Part shown: one piece after another, positions 1 through 8,270 of the stretch
Layout: each line of letters begins with the position of its first letter
Position numbering within the stretch: position 1 is the stretch's first letter
Source: Streptomyces sp. cf386
Lineage (GTDB): Bacteria; Actinomycetota; Actinomycetes; Streptomycetales; Streptomycetaceae
Length of the DNA: 64,000 bases
Assembly: GCF_900103585.1 (NCBI RefSeq)
Contig: NZ_FNHV01000009.1
Location: forward strand, 89,977-153,976
Reading direction: 5' to 3'
The notes under the pieces: model-generated
What the model was told of the DNA's origin: nothing
Database searches by the model: none
Seen by the model: the letters and a program-made list of their open reading frames with translations, nothing else
Position numbers and translations under genes: made by a program

Positions 1-670
1 CCTCCCGGAAGTCGAAGCGGGTGCCCGCGACCTCGTCCAGGGAGCCGGTCGGAATGAGATCCGCGTCGACCGGGGTGAACCGGGAGGCGGCCAGCCGCAG
101 TTCATGACCGCTCGCGTTGCCGGACCCCGCCCCGGCGAGGTTGAAGTAGCCGTGGTTGGTCAGGTTCACCACGGTCGGCGCGTCCGTCACCGCCTCGTAG
201 GCGATCCCGAGCGCGCCGTCGGGCGACAGGGTGTAGGTCGCCGACACCTCCAGCCTCCCGGGGAAGCCCTCCTCGCCGTGCGGGCTGACCCGGCTGAGGC
301 GCACCCCGTGCTCGACCGGCGTCACCTCCCACACCCGCTTGTCGAAGCCGTGCACGCCGCCGTGCAGGGAGCTCGGCGGGTTGTTGGGTTCGAGGGCGTG
401 CGTCACCTCGTCCAGCGGGAAGCGACCGTCCGCGATCCGGTTGGCGTACCGCCCGATGAGGGCGCCGAGATAGGGCCCCGGGTGGGAGAGGTAACCGTCC
501 AGGTCGGCGAAGCCCAGGACCACGTTCGCCGTACGCCCGTCCCGGTCCGGCACCTCCAGCGACTGCACGATCCCGCCGTACGACAGCACCCGTACCCGCA
601 CGCCCGCGCGCTCCAGGGTCCAGCGGTGGACCTCGGTGCCGTCGGAAAGTGTGCCGAAGTGTTCGCTCAT
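1..670 (-). CDS. galM: Galactose mutarotase (aldose 1-epimerase), 3' end outside window
   Basis: The minus-strand frame from the ATG at 670 is open to the left edge, giving about 223 N-terminal residues. It contains the family signatures LSYGGIVQSLEVPDR, IGRYANRI, SLHGGVHGFDK and VNLTNHGYFNL. The family interconverts alpha and beta anomers of aldohexoses in the cytosol, using a catalytic His and Glu; NHGYFNL holds one of the catalytic His residues. The C-terminal third, with the catalytic Glu, lies outside the window. The start lies 10 bases after the stop of the upstream lipoprotein gene, so the two are probably cotranscribed. Family assignment is firm; the substrate range is inferred. Confidence 0.9.
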   Translation of the reverse strand, partial: MSEHFGTLSDGTEVHRWTLERAGVRVRVLSYGGIVQSLEVPDRDGRTANVVLGFADLDGYLSHPGPYLGALIGRYANRIADGRFPLDEVTHALEPNNPPSSLHGGVHGFDKRVWEVTPVEHGVRLSRVSPHGEEGFPGRLEVSATYTLSPDGALGIAYEAVTDAPTVVNLTNHGYFNLAGAGSGNASGHELRLAASRFTPVDADLIPTGSLDEVAGTRFDFRE

Positions 671-680
671 GAGCGAAACA

Positions 681-1574
681 CTAGTTCGTGACGGTCCGGT
701 AGGCGATCTCGGCCAGCCGCGCCTGGCCGTCCACACTCGGGTGGAACCAGTCCCACTGGCTCAGTTGCCCGGCGCCGAAGCGGAACTCGTACACCGCGCC
801 GTCGTCGAACCGACACCGGCGGTCCTTCGCGCAGACCTCCTCCAACACCTTGTTGTACGCCTCGACCCGCTCCTGCACCGACGCGCGCCGCTGGTTCGCC
901 GTCGTGGTGAGGGAGTCGGGGTCACTGAGCATCGACGGGCAGATGCCGAGCTTCCACACCTGCTTGCTCAGCGGGTTCGTACGGCCCTGCTCCCACAGCC
1001 GCTTCAGATCCGGCACGCTCGCCACGTACACCTGCGTCTTCGGCTGGGCGTCCCGCAGGGTGCTCATGGCGTCCTCGAACTGGGTCCGGAAGTCGGCCAC
1101 CGAGGTCATCGCGTCGGCCGTGTCCCGGCAGGCGTCGTTGGCCCCCGCCATCACCGCCACCAACTCGGGCTTGTGCGTCACCGCCCGCGCCATCTGCCGG
1201 GCCACGTCGGCCATCCGCGCCCCGGTCACCGCGTAGTTCCAGCTCCGCTCCGCCGCTTTCGCCTTGCCCAGCAGCCGTACGGCCAGACTGTCGACCTGCG
1301 CACTACTGCCCGTCGCCCACGAGACCTCGGGGCAGTCCGACAGGACCGTACAGGCGTCGAAACCGGTCGTGATGGAGTCGCCCACGGCCGCGATCGAGGC
1401 CGGGCTGCGGTCCCACGTCGGGGTCGGCTTCGGCGACGGCCGCGCGCTTCGCGCCTCGGTGCCGGACGGGGCCGGGGAGTTGCCGCCGACGGCGTCACAA
1501 CCGGCGACGCCCAGCACGGCCCCCGCGGTCACGGCGGCGAAGACGGCGCGCGCGACGTGCCGGCGCTTCCGCAT
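681..1574 (-). CDS. SGNH/GDSL-family hydrolase lipoprotein
   Basis: 297 residues. A basic N-terminus and hydrophobic segment end in the lipobox VAGC (Cys26), so the mature protein is probably a lipid-anchored extracytoplasmic enzyme. SGNH blocks are visible: AAVGDSITTGFD (nucleophile Ser), AGANDAC (block III Asn) and DWFHPSVDGQ (block V Asp and His) near the C-terminus. Such enzymes hydrolyse ester or thioester bonds of lipids, or deacetylate glycans; the substrate cannot be read from the sequence. It is followed after 10 bases by galM. The ATG at 1574 has only a weak ribosome site. Confidence 0.85.
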   Translation of the reverse strand: MRKRRHVARAVFAAVTAGAVLGVAGCDAVGGNSPAPSGTEARSARPSPKPTPTWDRSPASIAAVGDSITTGFDACTVLSDCPEVSWATGSSAQVDSLAVRLLGKAKAAERSWNYAVTGARMADVARQMARAVTHKPELVAVMAGANDACRDTADAMTSVADFRTQFEDAMSTLRDAQPKTQVYVASVPDLKRLWEQGRTNPLSKQVWKLGICPSMLSDPDSLTTTANQRRASVQERVEAYNKVLEEVCAKDRRCRFDDGAVYEFRFGAGQLSQWDWFHPSVDGQARLAEIAYRTVTN

Positions 1575-1855
1575 ACCTGGTCCATCCCCTCGTCTGCCCC
1601 GTCATGGTGTCCGGTCATGACTTCCCGTCATGCTTTCCAACCCATAACAACGCACAAGGGTTCCCACCCGGCTCATGCAACGGCTCACACCCGTACAAGC
1701 GTCCTGCCGGGTGAATGGCGAACGTTTGGCGGCATCGGGAGCGACGGTACGTCACACTCCTTGCGCCGCCGCACGGTAGCCTCGCCATCAAACGTGGCTG
1801 CCCGGCCACGATCGTCCGCCAGTTCGCAAGATGTCCGCTCTGCCCGGAGGTACCG

Positions 1856-2350
1856 GTGACGACACGTGGGGTTCTGTACGTGCACTCCGCGCCGCGCGCG
1901 CTGTGCCCGCACGTCGAATGGGCCGTCGCCGGTGTCCTCGGCACGCGCGTCAACCTCGACTGGATCCGGCAGCCGGCCGCGCCCGGCACCTGGCGCTCGG
2001 AGTTCAGCTGGCAGGGCGAGGTCGGCACGGCCTCCAAACTGGCGTCGGCCCTGCGCGGCTGGCACTTGCTGCGCTTCGAGGTCACGGCCGAGCCCTGCCC
2101 CACAGCCGAGGGCGAGCGCTACAGCTGCACACCCGACCTGGGCATCTTCCACGCGGTGACGGGCATCCACGGCGACATCCTGATCCCCGAGGACCGGTTG
2201 AGGGCGGCCCTGGCCCGCTCGCAGCGCGGCGAGACCGACCTGGAGGCGGAGATCGCCAAGCTGCTGGGGAAGCCGTGGGACGACGAGTTGGAGCCGTTCC
2301 GGTACGCGGGTGAGGGAGCGCCGGTGCGCTGGTTGCACCAAGTCGTGTGA
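1856..2350 (+). CDS. DUF3145 family protein
   Basis: 164 residues of a small cytosolic actinobacterial family without a known function. I chose the GTG at 1856 because GGAGG sits at 1846-1850, five bases upstream, and the protein then begins MTTRGVLYVHSAP as I remember for the family. There are no membrane segments, and charged and aromatic residues are spread evenly. It converges on fabF with a strong bidirectional terminator between them. The 280 bases upstream, shared with the divergent SGNH gene, hold the promoters of both, but I could not fix a -10/-35 pair there. Confidence 0.8.
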   Translation: MTTRGVLYVHSAPRALCPHVEWAVAGVLGTRVNLDWIRQPAAPGTWRSEFSWQGEVGTASKLASALRGWHLLRFEVTAEPCPTAEGERYSCTPDLGIFHAVTGIHGDILIPEDRLRAALARSQRGETDLEAEIAKLLGKPWDDELEPFRYAGEGAPVRWLHQVV

Positions 2351-2365
2351 TGTCGGCTCAGTATG

Positions 2366-2403
2366 CGTGAAGGGCCCCCACCGGCTGGTGGGGGCCCTTC
2401 ACG
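2366..2403. terminator. Bidirectional terminator hairpin
   Basis: A perfect 17-bp stem (2366-2382 with 2387-2403) closes a four-base ggct loop. It lies between the convergent stops of the DUF3145 gene and fabF, so it can end transcripts from both sides. There is no clear T tract, which is common for Streptomyces terminators. Confidence 0.85.
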
Positions 2404-2428
2404 TCGTACGACTGGAGAAGCGGTCTTC

Positions 2429-3700
2429 TCAGATGGTGCGGAACGCCAGCACCACGTTGTGCCCGCCGAACCCGAACGAGTCGTTCAGCGCGGCGATCCG
2501 GCCGTCGACCGGCAGCTTCCGTGCCTCACCGCGGACGACGTCGGCGTTGGCCTCGGCCTCCGGGTCGAGGTTCTCGACGTTGATGGTCGGCGGAGCCACC
2601 CGGTGGTACAGCGCGAGCACCGTCGCCACCGTCTCGACGCCACCGGCACCACCCAGCAGATGCCCGGTCATCGACTTGGTCGCGGACACCGCCATGTGAT
2701 CGGCATCGTCGCCGAACACCTTCCGCAGCGCCTTCAACTCGGCGATGTCACCGGCCGGCGTCGACGTGGCGTGCGCGTTGACGTGCACGATCTCCGCCGG
2801 GTCGAGGTCGTTGCGGTCCAGCAGGTTCTGCAGGGCCTGCGAGATGCCGCGGCCCTCGGGCTCCGGCTGCACGATGTCGTGGGCGTCGGCGGAGATGCCC
2901 TGCCCGACGGCCTCGGCGTACACGCGCGCACCGCGCTTCGCGGCGTGCTCGGCGGACTCCAGGACGACGACACCGGCGCCCTCGCCGAGCACGAAGCCGT
3001 CGCGGGCGACGTCGTAGGGACGCGACGCGCCCTGCGGGTCGTCGTTGTTCTTGGACATCGCCATCATGTTGCCGAACGCGGCGATCGGCAGCGGGTGGAT
3101 CGCCGCCTCCGTGCCACCCGCGACGACGATGTCGGCGCGGCCGGTGCGGATCATCTCGATGGCGTAGCCGATGGCCTCGGCGCCCGACGCGCACGCGGAG
3201 ACCGGCGTGTGCACGCCCGCACGGGCGCCCACGGCCAGACCCACGTTGGCGGAGGGGCTGTTCGGCATCAGCATGGGGACGGTGTGCGGGGAGACGCGGC
3301 GGACGCCCTTCTCCTTGAGCACGTCGTACTGGTCGAGCAGCGTCGTCACGCCACCGATGCCGGAGGCGATGACCGCTCCGAGGCGGTCGGGGTCGACGGT
3401 CGGGTCCTCGCCGGCCTTGGCCTCGAACCCGGCGTCCGCCCATGCCTCCTTGGCCGCGATCAGCGCGAACTGCGCCGAGCGGTCCAGTCGGCGGGCCTGC
3501 GGCCGCGGGATGACCTCGGTCGGCTCCACGGCGACCGGCGCGGCGATACGGACCGCCTGCTCGGCGGCCCACTCCTGCTCCAGGGGCTTGACGCCGGACT
3601 TGCCGGCGATCAGGCCCTCCCAGGTAGAGGCTGCGTCGCCACCCAGCGGTGTGGTTGCGCCGATACCGGTGACGACCACGGTGCGATTGGTCGGGCTCAC
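2429..3700 (-). CDS. fabF: Beta-ketoacyl-ACP synthase II
   Basis: 423 residues. FabF condenses malonyl-ACP with acyl-ACP in each elongation round of type II fatty-acid synthesis. The Cys-His-His active site is complete: Cys170 in VSACASGAEA, His309 in NAHATSTPAGD and His346 in TGHLLGGAGG. The length is typical. It is the last gene of the fabD-fabH-acpP-fabF operon, 85 bases after acpP, and is followed by the hairpin at 2366-2403. The absence of polyketide genes nearby and the presence of FabD and FabH show that this is the housekeeping synthase. Confidence 0.96.
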   Translation of the reverse strand: MSPTNRTVVVTGIGATTPLGGDAASTWEGLIAGKSGVKPLEQEWAAEQAVRIAAPVAVEPTEVIPRPQARRLDRSAQFALIAAKEAWADAGFEAKAGEDPTVDPDRLGAVIASGIGGVTTLLDQYDVLKEKGVRRVSPHTVPMLMPNSPSANVGLAVGARAGVHTPVSACASGAEAIGYAIEMIRTGRADIVVAGGTEAAIHPLPIAAFGNMMAMSKNNDDPQGASRPYDVARDGFVLGEGAGVVVLESAEHAAKRGARVYAEAVGQGISADAHDIVQPEPEGRGISQALQNLLDRNDLDPAEIVHVNAHATSTPAGDIAELKALRKVFGDDADHMAVSATKSMTGHLLGGAGGVETVATVLALYHRVAPPTINVENLDPEAEANADVVRGEARKLPVDGRIAALNDSFGFGGHNVVLAFRTI

Positions 3701-3785
3701 GGGAATTCTTTCTCCAACGGATACGAGGATTCAGCGGCGCCACCGCCGGGTGGCGGGGCAGACGGCCTCAGGCCTGATCGGAAGA

Positions 3786-4034
3786 TCAGCCCTGGTGCTT
3801 GAGGATGTAGTCGGTCGCGTCGCCCACGGTCTTGAGGTTCTTGACGTCCTCGTCGGGGATCTTGACGTCGAAGCGCTCCTCGGCGGCGACGACGACCTCG
3901 ACCATGGACAGCGAGTCGACGTCCAGGTCGTCGGTGAAGGACTTGTCCGACTGGACGTCCTCAACCGGGATGCCGGCGATCTCGTTCACGATGTCGGCGA
4001 GACCGGCGACGATCTCTTCCTGAGTGGCGGCCAT
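3786..4034 (-). CDS. acpP: Acyl carrier protein
   Basis: 82 residues, acidic, with the phosphopantetheine attachment site Ser41 in DLDVDSLSMVEVV. The holo form carries growing acyl chains between FabD, FabH, FabF and the reductases. The start at 4034 is set by AAGGAG nine bases upstream; a much longer reading frame continues in front of it but is not real. The 113-base gap to fabH could hold an extra promoter, which would fit the usual high expression of ACP; none was identified with confidence. Confidence 0.96.
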   Translation of the reverse strand: MAATQEEIVAGLADIVNEIAGIPVEDVQSDKSFTDDLDVDSLSMVEVVVAAEERFDVKIPDEDVKNLKTVGDATDYILKHQG

Positions 4035-4147
4035 GTTGGCGCTCCTTCGTAGTTGTTCAGGGTTGTTCAGAGAGTTTTGGCGCGCCCGCCGCGGCAGCGG
4101 CAGGTGGTGCGTTTCCGTACCGGTTCGCATGATCCGGCACGGAGTGC

Positions 4148-5179
4148 CTAGGGGAGAGTAACGACCGTCGCGGCGTATACGAGACCCGCCCCGAATCCGA
4201 TGACTAGTGCGGTGTCGCCGCTCTTCGCCTCGCCGGTCGCCAGGAGCCGCTCCATCGCGAGCGGGATCGAGGCGGCCGAGGTGTTGCCGGTGGTGCGCAC
4301 GTCGCGGGCGACCGTGACGTGCTCCGGCAGCTTGAGTGTCTTCACCATCGAGTCGATGATCCGCTCGTTGGCCTGGTGCGGAATGAAGACGTCCAGTTCG
4401 TCCGGGGTGATCCCGGCCGCGTCCAGCGCCTGCTGGGCGACCTTCGCCATCTCGAACACGGCCCAGCGGAACACCGCCTGGCCCTCCTGCGTGATCGCGG
4501 GGAACTTGACGTTGCCCTCGCTGTCCAGCGGGAGTTCGGCGACGTTGCCGATCCGGAACTCGTTCCAGGGCACCGTCTGCTTGATCGTCTCGGACTTGTC
4601 GCCCTCGGAGCCCCACACGGTCGGGCCGATGTGCGGCTCCTGGGAGGGGCCGACCACGACCGCGCCGGCGCCGTCGCCGAACAGGAAGGCCGTCGCCCGG
4701 TCCTCCAGGTCGGTGAGGTCGCTGAGCCGCTCCACGCCGATGACGAGGACGTACTCGGCGGAGCCCTCGACGATCATGCCCTTGGCGAGGGTCAGACCGT
4801 AGCCGAAGCCCGCGCAGCCGGCCGAGATGTCGAAGGCGGCGGCCTTGTTCGTGCCGAGCTTGTCGGCGATCTCGGTGGCGACGGCCGGGGTCTGCTTGAA
4901 GTGCGAGACGGTCGAGACGATCACGCCGCCGATCTGCTCGGCGGAGATCCCGGCGTCGGCGATCGCCTTGCCGGACGCCTCGACGGACATCGCGGCGACG
5001 GTCTCCTCGTCGTTCGCCCAGTGCCGTGTCTCGATGCCGGAGCGCGAACGGATCCACTCGTCGGACGAGTCGATCTTCTCCAGGATCACCTCGTTGGGCA
5101 CGACCCGGGTCGGGCGGTAGCCGCCGACGCCGAGGATGCGCGCGTACGGGGCGCCCTTGCTGGGCTTCAGCTTCGGCAT
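4148..5179 (-). CDS. fabH: Beta-ketoacyl-ACP synthase III
   Basis: 343 residues from the ATG at 5179. FabH starts chains by condensing acyl-CoA primers, in streptomycetes mainly branched ones, with malonyl-ACP. The catalytic triad is complete: Cys122 in SAGCAGFGYG, His268 in IPHQANERI and Asn299 in TTGNTSAAS. I prefer this start over a GTG at 5203 because AAGGAG lies nine bases upstream of 5179, and the earlier start would overlap fabD. The gap to the fabD stop is 16 bases, so the pair is likely coupled. Confidence 0.95.
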   Translation of the reverse strand: MPKLKPSKGAPYARILGVGGYRPTRVVPNEVILEKIDSSDEWIRSRSGIETRHWANDEETVAAMSVEASGKAIADAGISAEQIGGVIVSTVSHFKQTPAVATEIADKLGTNKAAAFDISAGCAGFGYGLTLAKGMIVEGSAEYVLVIGVERLSDLTDLEDRATAFLFGDGAGAVVVGPSQEPHIGPTVWGSEGDKSETIKQTVPWNEFRIGNVAELPLDSEGNVKFPAITQEGQAVFRWAVFEMAKVAQQALDAAGITPDELDVFIPHQANERIIDSMVKTLKLPEHVTVARDVRTTGNTSAASIPLAMERLLATGEAKSGDTALVIGFGAGLVYAATVVTLP

Positions 5180-5195
5180 GCTCTCGGGCTCCTTG

Positions 5196-6134
5196 TCAGG
5201 CACTGTGCTCTGCGATGAGCTCGCGAGCCGCGTCCAGGTCGTCGGGGGTCTTCAGCGCCAGGGTCTTCACGCCCGGCAGCGCACGCTTGGCCAGACCGGT
5301 CAGCGTGCCGCCCGGGCACACCTCGATCAGGGCCGTGACGCCGAGCTCCTTGAAGGTCTCCATGCACAGGTCCCAGCGGACCGGGTTGGCGACCTGCCCG
5401 ATGAGGCGCTGAAGCACCTCGGTGCCGGTGGCGACCGCAGAGCCGTCCTTGTTGGAGACGTAGGTCAGCTTCGGGTCGGCGGGGGCGAGCCCCTCGGCGG
5501 CCTCGGCCAGCTTGTCGACGGCGGGGCCCATGTGGAGCGTGTGGAAGGCACCCGCCACCTTCAGCGGGACGACCTTGCGCACGCCCTCGGGCTTGTCCTC
5601 GTTCAGTGCGGCGAGCTGCTCCATCGTGCCCGCGGCGACGATCTGGCCGGCGCCGTTGATGTTCGCCGGGGTCAGGCCGAGCTTCTCCAGGTGCGCGACG
5701 CTCACCTCGGGGTCGCCGCCGAGCAGCGCCGACATGCCGGTCTCGGTGATCGCGGCGGCCTCGGCCATGGCCAGGCCACGGGCGCGCACCAGCCGGACGG
5801 TCTCCTCGTCGGGGAGCACCCCGGCGAGCGCGGCGGCGGTCAGCTCACCGACGCTGTGCCCCGCGATGGCGCCGACCTTGCGCGGCAGCTCGGCGGGGTC
5901 GGCGAACAGCGTGTACGCGGAGGCGAGTCCGGCGGCCACCAGCAGCGGCTGCGCCACCGCGGTGTCGCGGATCTCCTCCGCGTCGCCCTCGGTGCCGTAA
6001 CGGACGAGGTCGAGCTGCACGGCGTCGGACCATGCCTCCAGGGCACCGCGGACACCGGGGAGTTCGAGCCAGGGGGTCAGGAAGCCGGGCGTCTGGGCGC
6101 CCTGGCCGGGAGCGACGAGTACGAGCACTCTCAC
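5196..6134 (-). CDS. fabD: Malonyl-CoA:ACP transacylase
   Basis: 312 residues. FabD loads malonyl units from CoA onto ACP. The signatures are complete: APGQGAQTPGF at the N-terminus, nucleophile Ser94 in AGHSVGEL and His198 in VAGAFHTLHM. The start is GTG at 6134 or the in-frame GTG at 6128; the second gives the MLVLVAPGQGAQ beginning I remember for homologues. It is the first gene of the fab operon. The upstream inverted repeat at 6195-6215 lies where the activator encoded next door would be expected to bind. Confidence 0.95.
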   Translation of the reverse strand: MRVLVLVAPGQGAQTPGFLTPWLELPGVRGALEAWSDAVQLDLVRYGTEGDAEEIRDTAVAQPLLVAAGLASAYTLFADPAELPRKVGAIAGHSVGELTAAALAGVLPDEETVRLVRARGLAMAEAAAITETGMSALLGGDPEVSVAHLEKLGLTPANINGAGQIVAAGTMEQLAALNEDKPEGVRKVVPLKVAGAFHTLHMGPAVDKLAEAAEGLAPADPKLTYVSNKDGSAVATGTEVLQRLIGQVANPVRWDLCMETFKELGVTALIEVCPGGTLTGLAKRALPGVKTLALKTPDDLDAARELIAEHSA

Positions 6135-6194
6135 ACTCTCTCTTGGGGACGGCCGACGCCGCCCGTGGGGACAAGGACGAAGAACACGAGGGGG

Positions 6195-6215
6195 TTTTGT
6201 GGGCCCCCGACAAAA
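6195..6215. promoter_or_regulatory. Inverted repeat upstream of fabD, candidate FasR site
   Basis: TTTTGT (6195-6200) and ACAAAA (6210-6215) form a perfect six-base inverted repeat with nine bases between them. It lies 61-81 bases upstream of the fabD start and just beyond the fasR stop. FasR of S. coelicolor is known to activate the fabD promoter, so this is the obvious candidate box. The match to the published motif was not checked. Confidence 0.5.
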
Positions 6216-6217
6216 GC

Positions 6218-7423
6218 CTAGAGCTGGAGATCGCCGTCGACCAGACGCCCCAGGATCAGCGCGATGCGCAGAGTGAACGCGGAGCGTACATCGGACGGCG
6301 ACCAGCCGGTGACGTCAGTCACACGTCGAAGCCGGTAGCGCACGGTGTTGGGATGCACGAAGAGCATCCGCGCCGCGCCCTCCAGACTGCTCGCCTGCTC
6401 CAGATAGACGGAGAGCGTCTCCAGAAGAGCCGACCCGGCCTCCTCCAGCGGTCTGTAGATCTCCTCCACCAACTGCTCGCGCGCGCTCGGATCGCCCGCG
6501 ATGGCGCGTTCCGGCAGCAGATCGTCGGCGAGCACCGGCCGCGGGGCGTCCTGCCAGGCGGTACACGCCTTCAGCCCGGCCGCCGCGGCCTGCGCGGACC
6601 GGGTGGCGGCCAGCAGATCGGGTACGACGGGCCCCGCGACGACCGGCCCGGCGGCGTACGGCCCGATCAGCGACTTGGCCACGGCGATCGGATTGTCGCT
6701 GCCGCCCGCGATGACGACGAGCCGGTCCCCGAGCACCCCGGTGAGCACCTGGAGCTTGGCGTGCCGGGCGGCCCGCCGGATGGCCTCGACGGTCAGCTCG
6801 CTGTCCCCGTCGGGCGCGGTCCCGAGCACCACGCACACATGCTCGGGCGAGTTCCACCCGAGGGCGGCGGCCCGTGACACGGCCCCCTCGTCGGCCTCGC
6901 CGCTGAGCACGGCGTTGACGACGAGCGACTCCAGACGCGCGTCCCAGGCACCGCGTGCCTCGGCGGCCTGGGCGTAGACCTGGGCGGTGGCGAAGGCGAT
7001 CTCCCGGGCGTAGACGAGCAGCGCCTCCCGCAGCACGCTCTCGTCACCGGGCGCCGCCACCTCGTCGATGGCCGACTCCATGACCTCGATGGTCGTCCGG
7101 ACCATCTCGACGGTCTGCCGCAGGGTGATGGCCCGGGTCAGCTCGCGCGGAGCCGTCCCGAAGACGTCGGTGGAGATGGCCTGTGGCGCGTCCGGATGCC
7201 GGAACCACTCGGTGAAGGCGGCGATACCGGCCTGGGCGACGAGACCGATCCAGGAACGGTTCTCCGGGGGCATGGCCCGGTACCACGGCAGTGTCTCGTC
7301 CATCCGCGCGATGGCCTGCGCGGCGAGAGAACCGGAGGACTTCTCGAGCCGCTTCAGGGTCGCGGCATGCGCGTGGACGTCGTGCACGGAGGCTGGGGAC
7401 TTACTGGCTTCGGGTTCGGGCAC
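6218..7423 (-). CDS. fasR: PucR-family activator of fatty-acid synthesis (FasR)
   Basis: 401 residues. The C-terminal helix-turn-helix (about residues 349-372, AARMLFVHPNTVRYRLRRV) is the PucR/CdaR type, preceded by a GGDEF-like middle region and a helical N-terminal domain. The position immediately upstream of and collinear with fabD is that of S. coelicolor FasR, which switches on fabDHPF. The 83-base gap to fabD holds an inverted repeat that could be its binding site. No promoter for fasR itself was recognised in the ~100 bases before the divergent pirin gene. Confidence 0.88.
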   Translation of the reverse strand: MPEPEASKSPASVHDVHAHAATLKRLEKSSGSLAAQAIARMDETLPWYRAMPPENRSWIGLVAQAGIAAFTEWFRHPDAPQAISTDVFGTAPRELTRAITLRQTVEMVRTTIEVMESAIDEVAAPGDESVLREALLVYAREIAFATAQVYAQAAEARGAWDARLESLVVNAVLSGEADEGAVSRAAALGWNSPEHVCVVLGTAPDGDSELTVEAIRRAARHAKLQVLTGVLGDRLVVIAGGSDNPIAVAKSLIGPYAAGPVVAGPVVPDLLAATRSAQAAAAGLKACTAWQDAPRPVLADDLLPERAIAGDPSAREQLVEEIYRPLEEAGSALLETLSVYLEQASSLEGAARMLFVHPNTVRYRLRRVTDVTGWSPSDVRSAFTLRIALILGRLVDGDLQL

Positions 7424-7532
7424 GGGGACAAGACTGCCTTATCCGGACGCGAGCGCGTGCCAGAGGGGTCGCAGGTGAGCTCCCCGACAGGTCCAGGACA
7501 AGCCCCCCGATGGGTCTACGGTGGTGCCCGTG

Positions 7533-8186
7533 ATGGACGTACGGCGCGCCGCGGAGCGCTACCCCGGAGGGGACGAGGCAGCGGGCATCGCGTCACGCCA
7601 CGCCTTCTCCTTCGGCCCGCACTACGACCCCGACAACCTCCGCTTCGGCGCGATGATCGCCTGCAACGAGGAGCGGCTCGCCCCGGGCGCCGGCTTCGAC
7701 GAGCACCCGCACAGCCACACCGAGATCGTCACATGGGTGGTCGAGGGCGAGCTGACCCACCGCGACTCCACAGGCCACGAGACCCGGGTCCGCCCCGGGG
7801 ACGTCCAGCGGCTCAGCTCGGCGGGCGGAGTACGGCACGTGGAGCGCAACGACGCCGGCACACCGCTGACCTTCGTGCAGACCTGGCTGGCCCCGCTGTC
7901 GCCGGGCGGCGACCCGTCGTACGAGATCGTCCACGGCATCGCGGACTCGACGCCGTACGCCGTCCCGGAGGCGGGCGCGATGCTCCACGTACGGCGGCTG
8001 GGGGCGGGGGAGCGGACGGCGGTGCCGGACGCGGCGTATGTGTACGTCCATGTCGTGCGCGGTGAAGTGCGCCTGGACGGCGAGGAGTTGGCGGCCGGTG
8101 ACGCGGCGCGTGTCACGGACGCCAAGGACGTGGAGGCGGTGGCGGTGAGCGCCGCGGAACTGCTGGTCTGGGAGCTGGCCGGATAG
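7533..8186 (+). CDS. Pirin family (bicupin) protein
   Basis: 217 residues from the ATG at 7533; GTGs at 7521 and 7530 are alternatives, and no convincing ribosome site decides between them. Metal-binding residues of the N-terminal cupin are present: HPHSHTEI gives two His, and GVRHVERN gives the third His and Glu in the HxE spacing seen in YhhW-type quercetinases. Pirins bind Fe or another divalent metal; some are dioxygenases and some regulate central metabolism. In Streptomyces a pirin has been linked to beta-oxidation and redox balance, which would suit a neighbour of the fab operon, but that link is inference. Confidence 0.85.
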   Translation: MDVRRAAERYPGGDEAAGIASRHAFSFGPHYDPDNLRFGAMIACNEERLAPGAGFDEHPHSHTEIVTWVVEGELTHRDSTGHETRVRPGDVQRLSSAGGVRHVERNDAGTPLTFVQTWLAPLSPGGDPSYEIVHGIADSTPYAVPEAGAMLHVRRLGAGERTAVPDAAYVYVHVVRGEVRLDGEELAAGDAARVTDAKDVEAVAVSAAELLVWELAG

Positions 8187-8270
8187 GCGTGGGGCGCGAG
8201 ATGCCGGAGTGGTACACGAGGCGTCCAATGGAGGGGACGAACACTCGCTCGGCAGAGAAGAGCCGAGGCC

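Noticed and set aside
4035..5057. N-terminal extension of the acpP frame
   Set aside because: It runs through fabH in another frame; acpP has its own ribosome site and a typical length from 4034.
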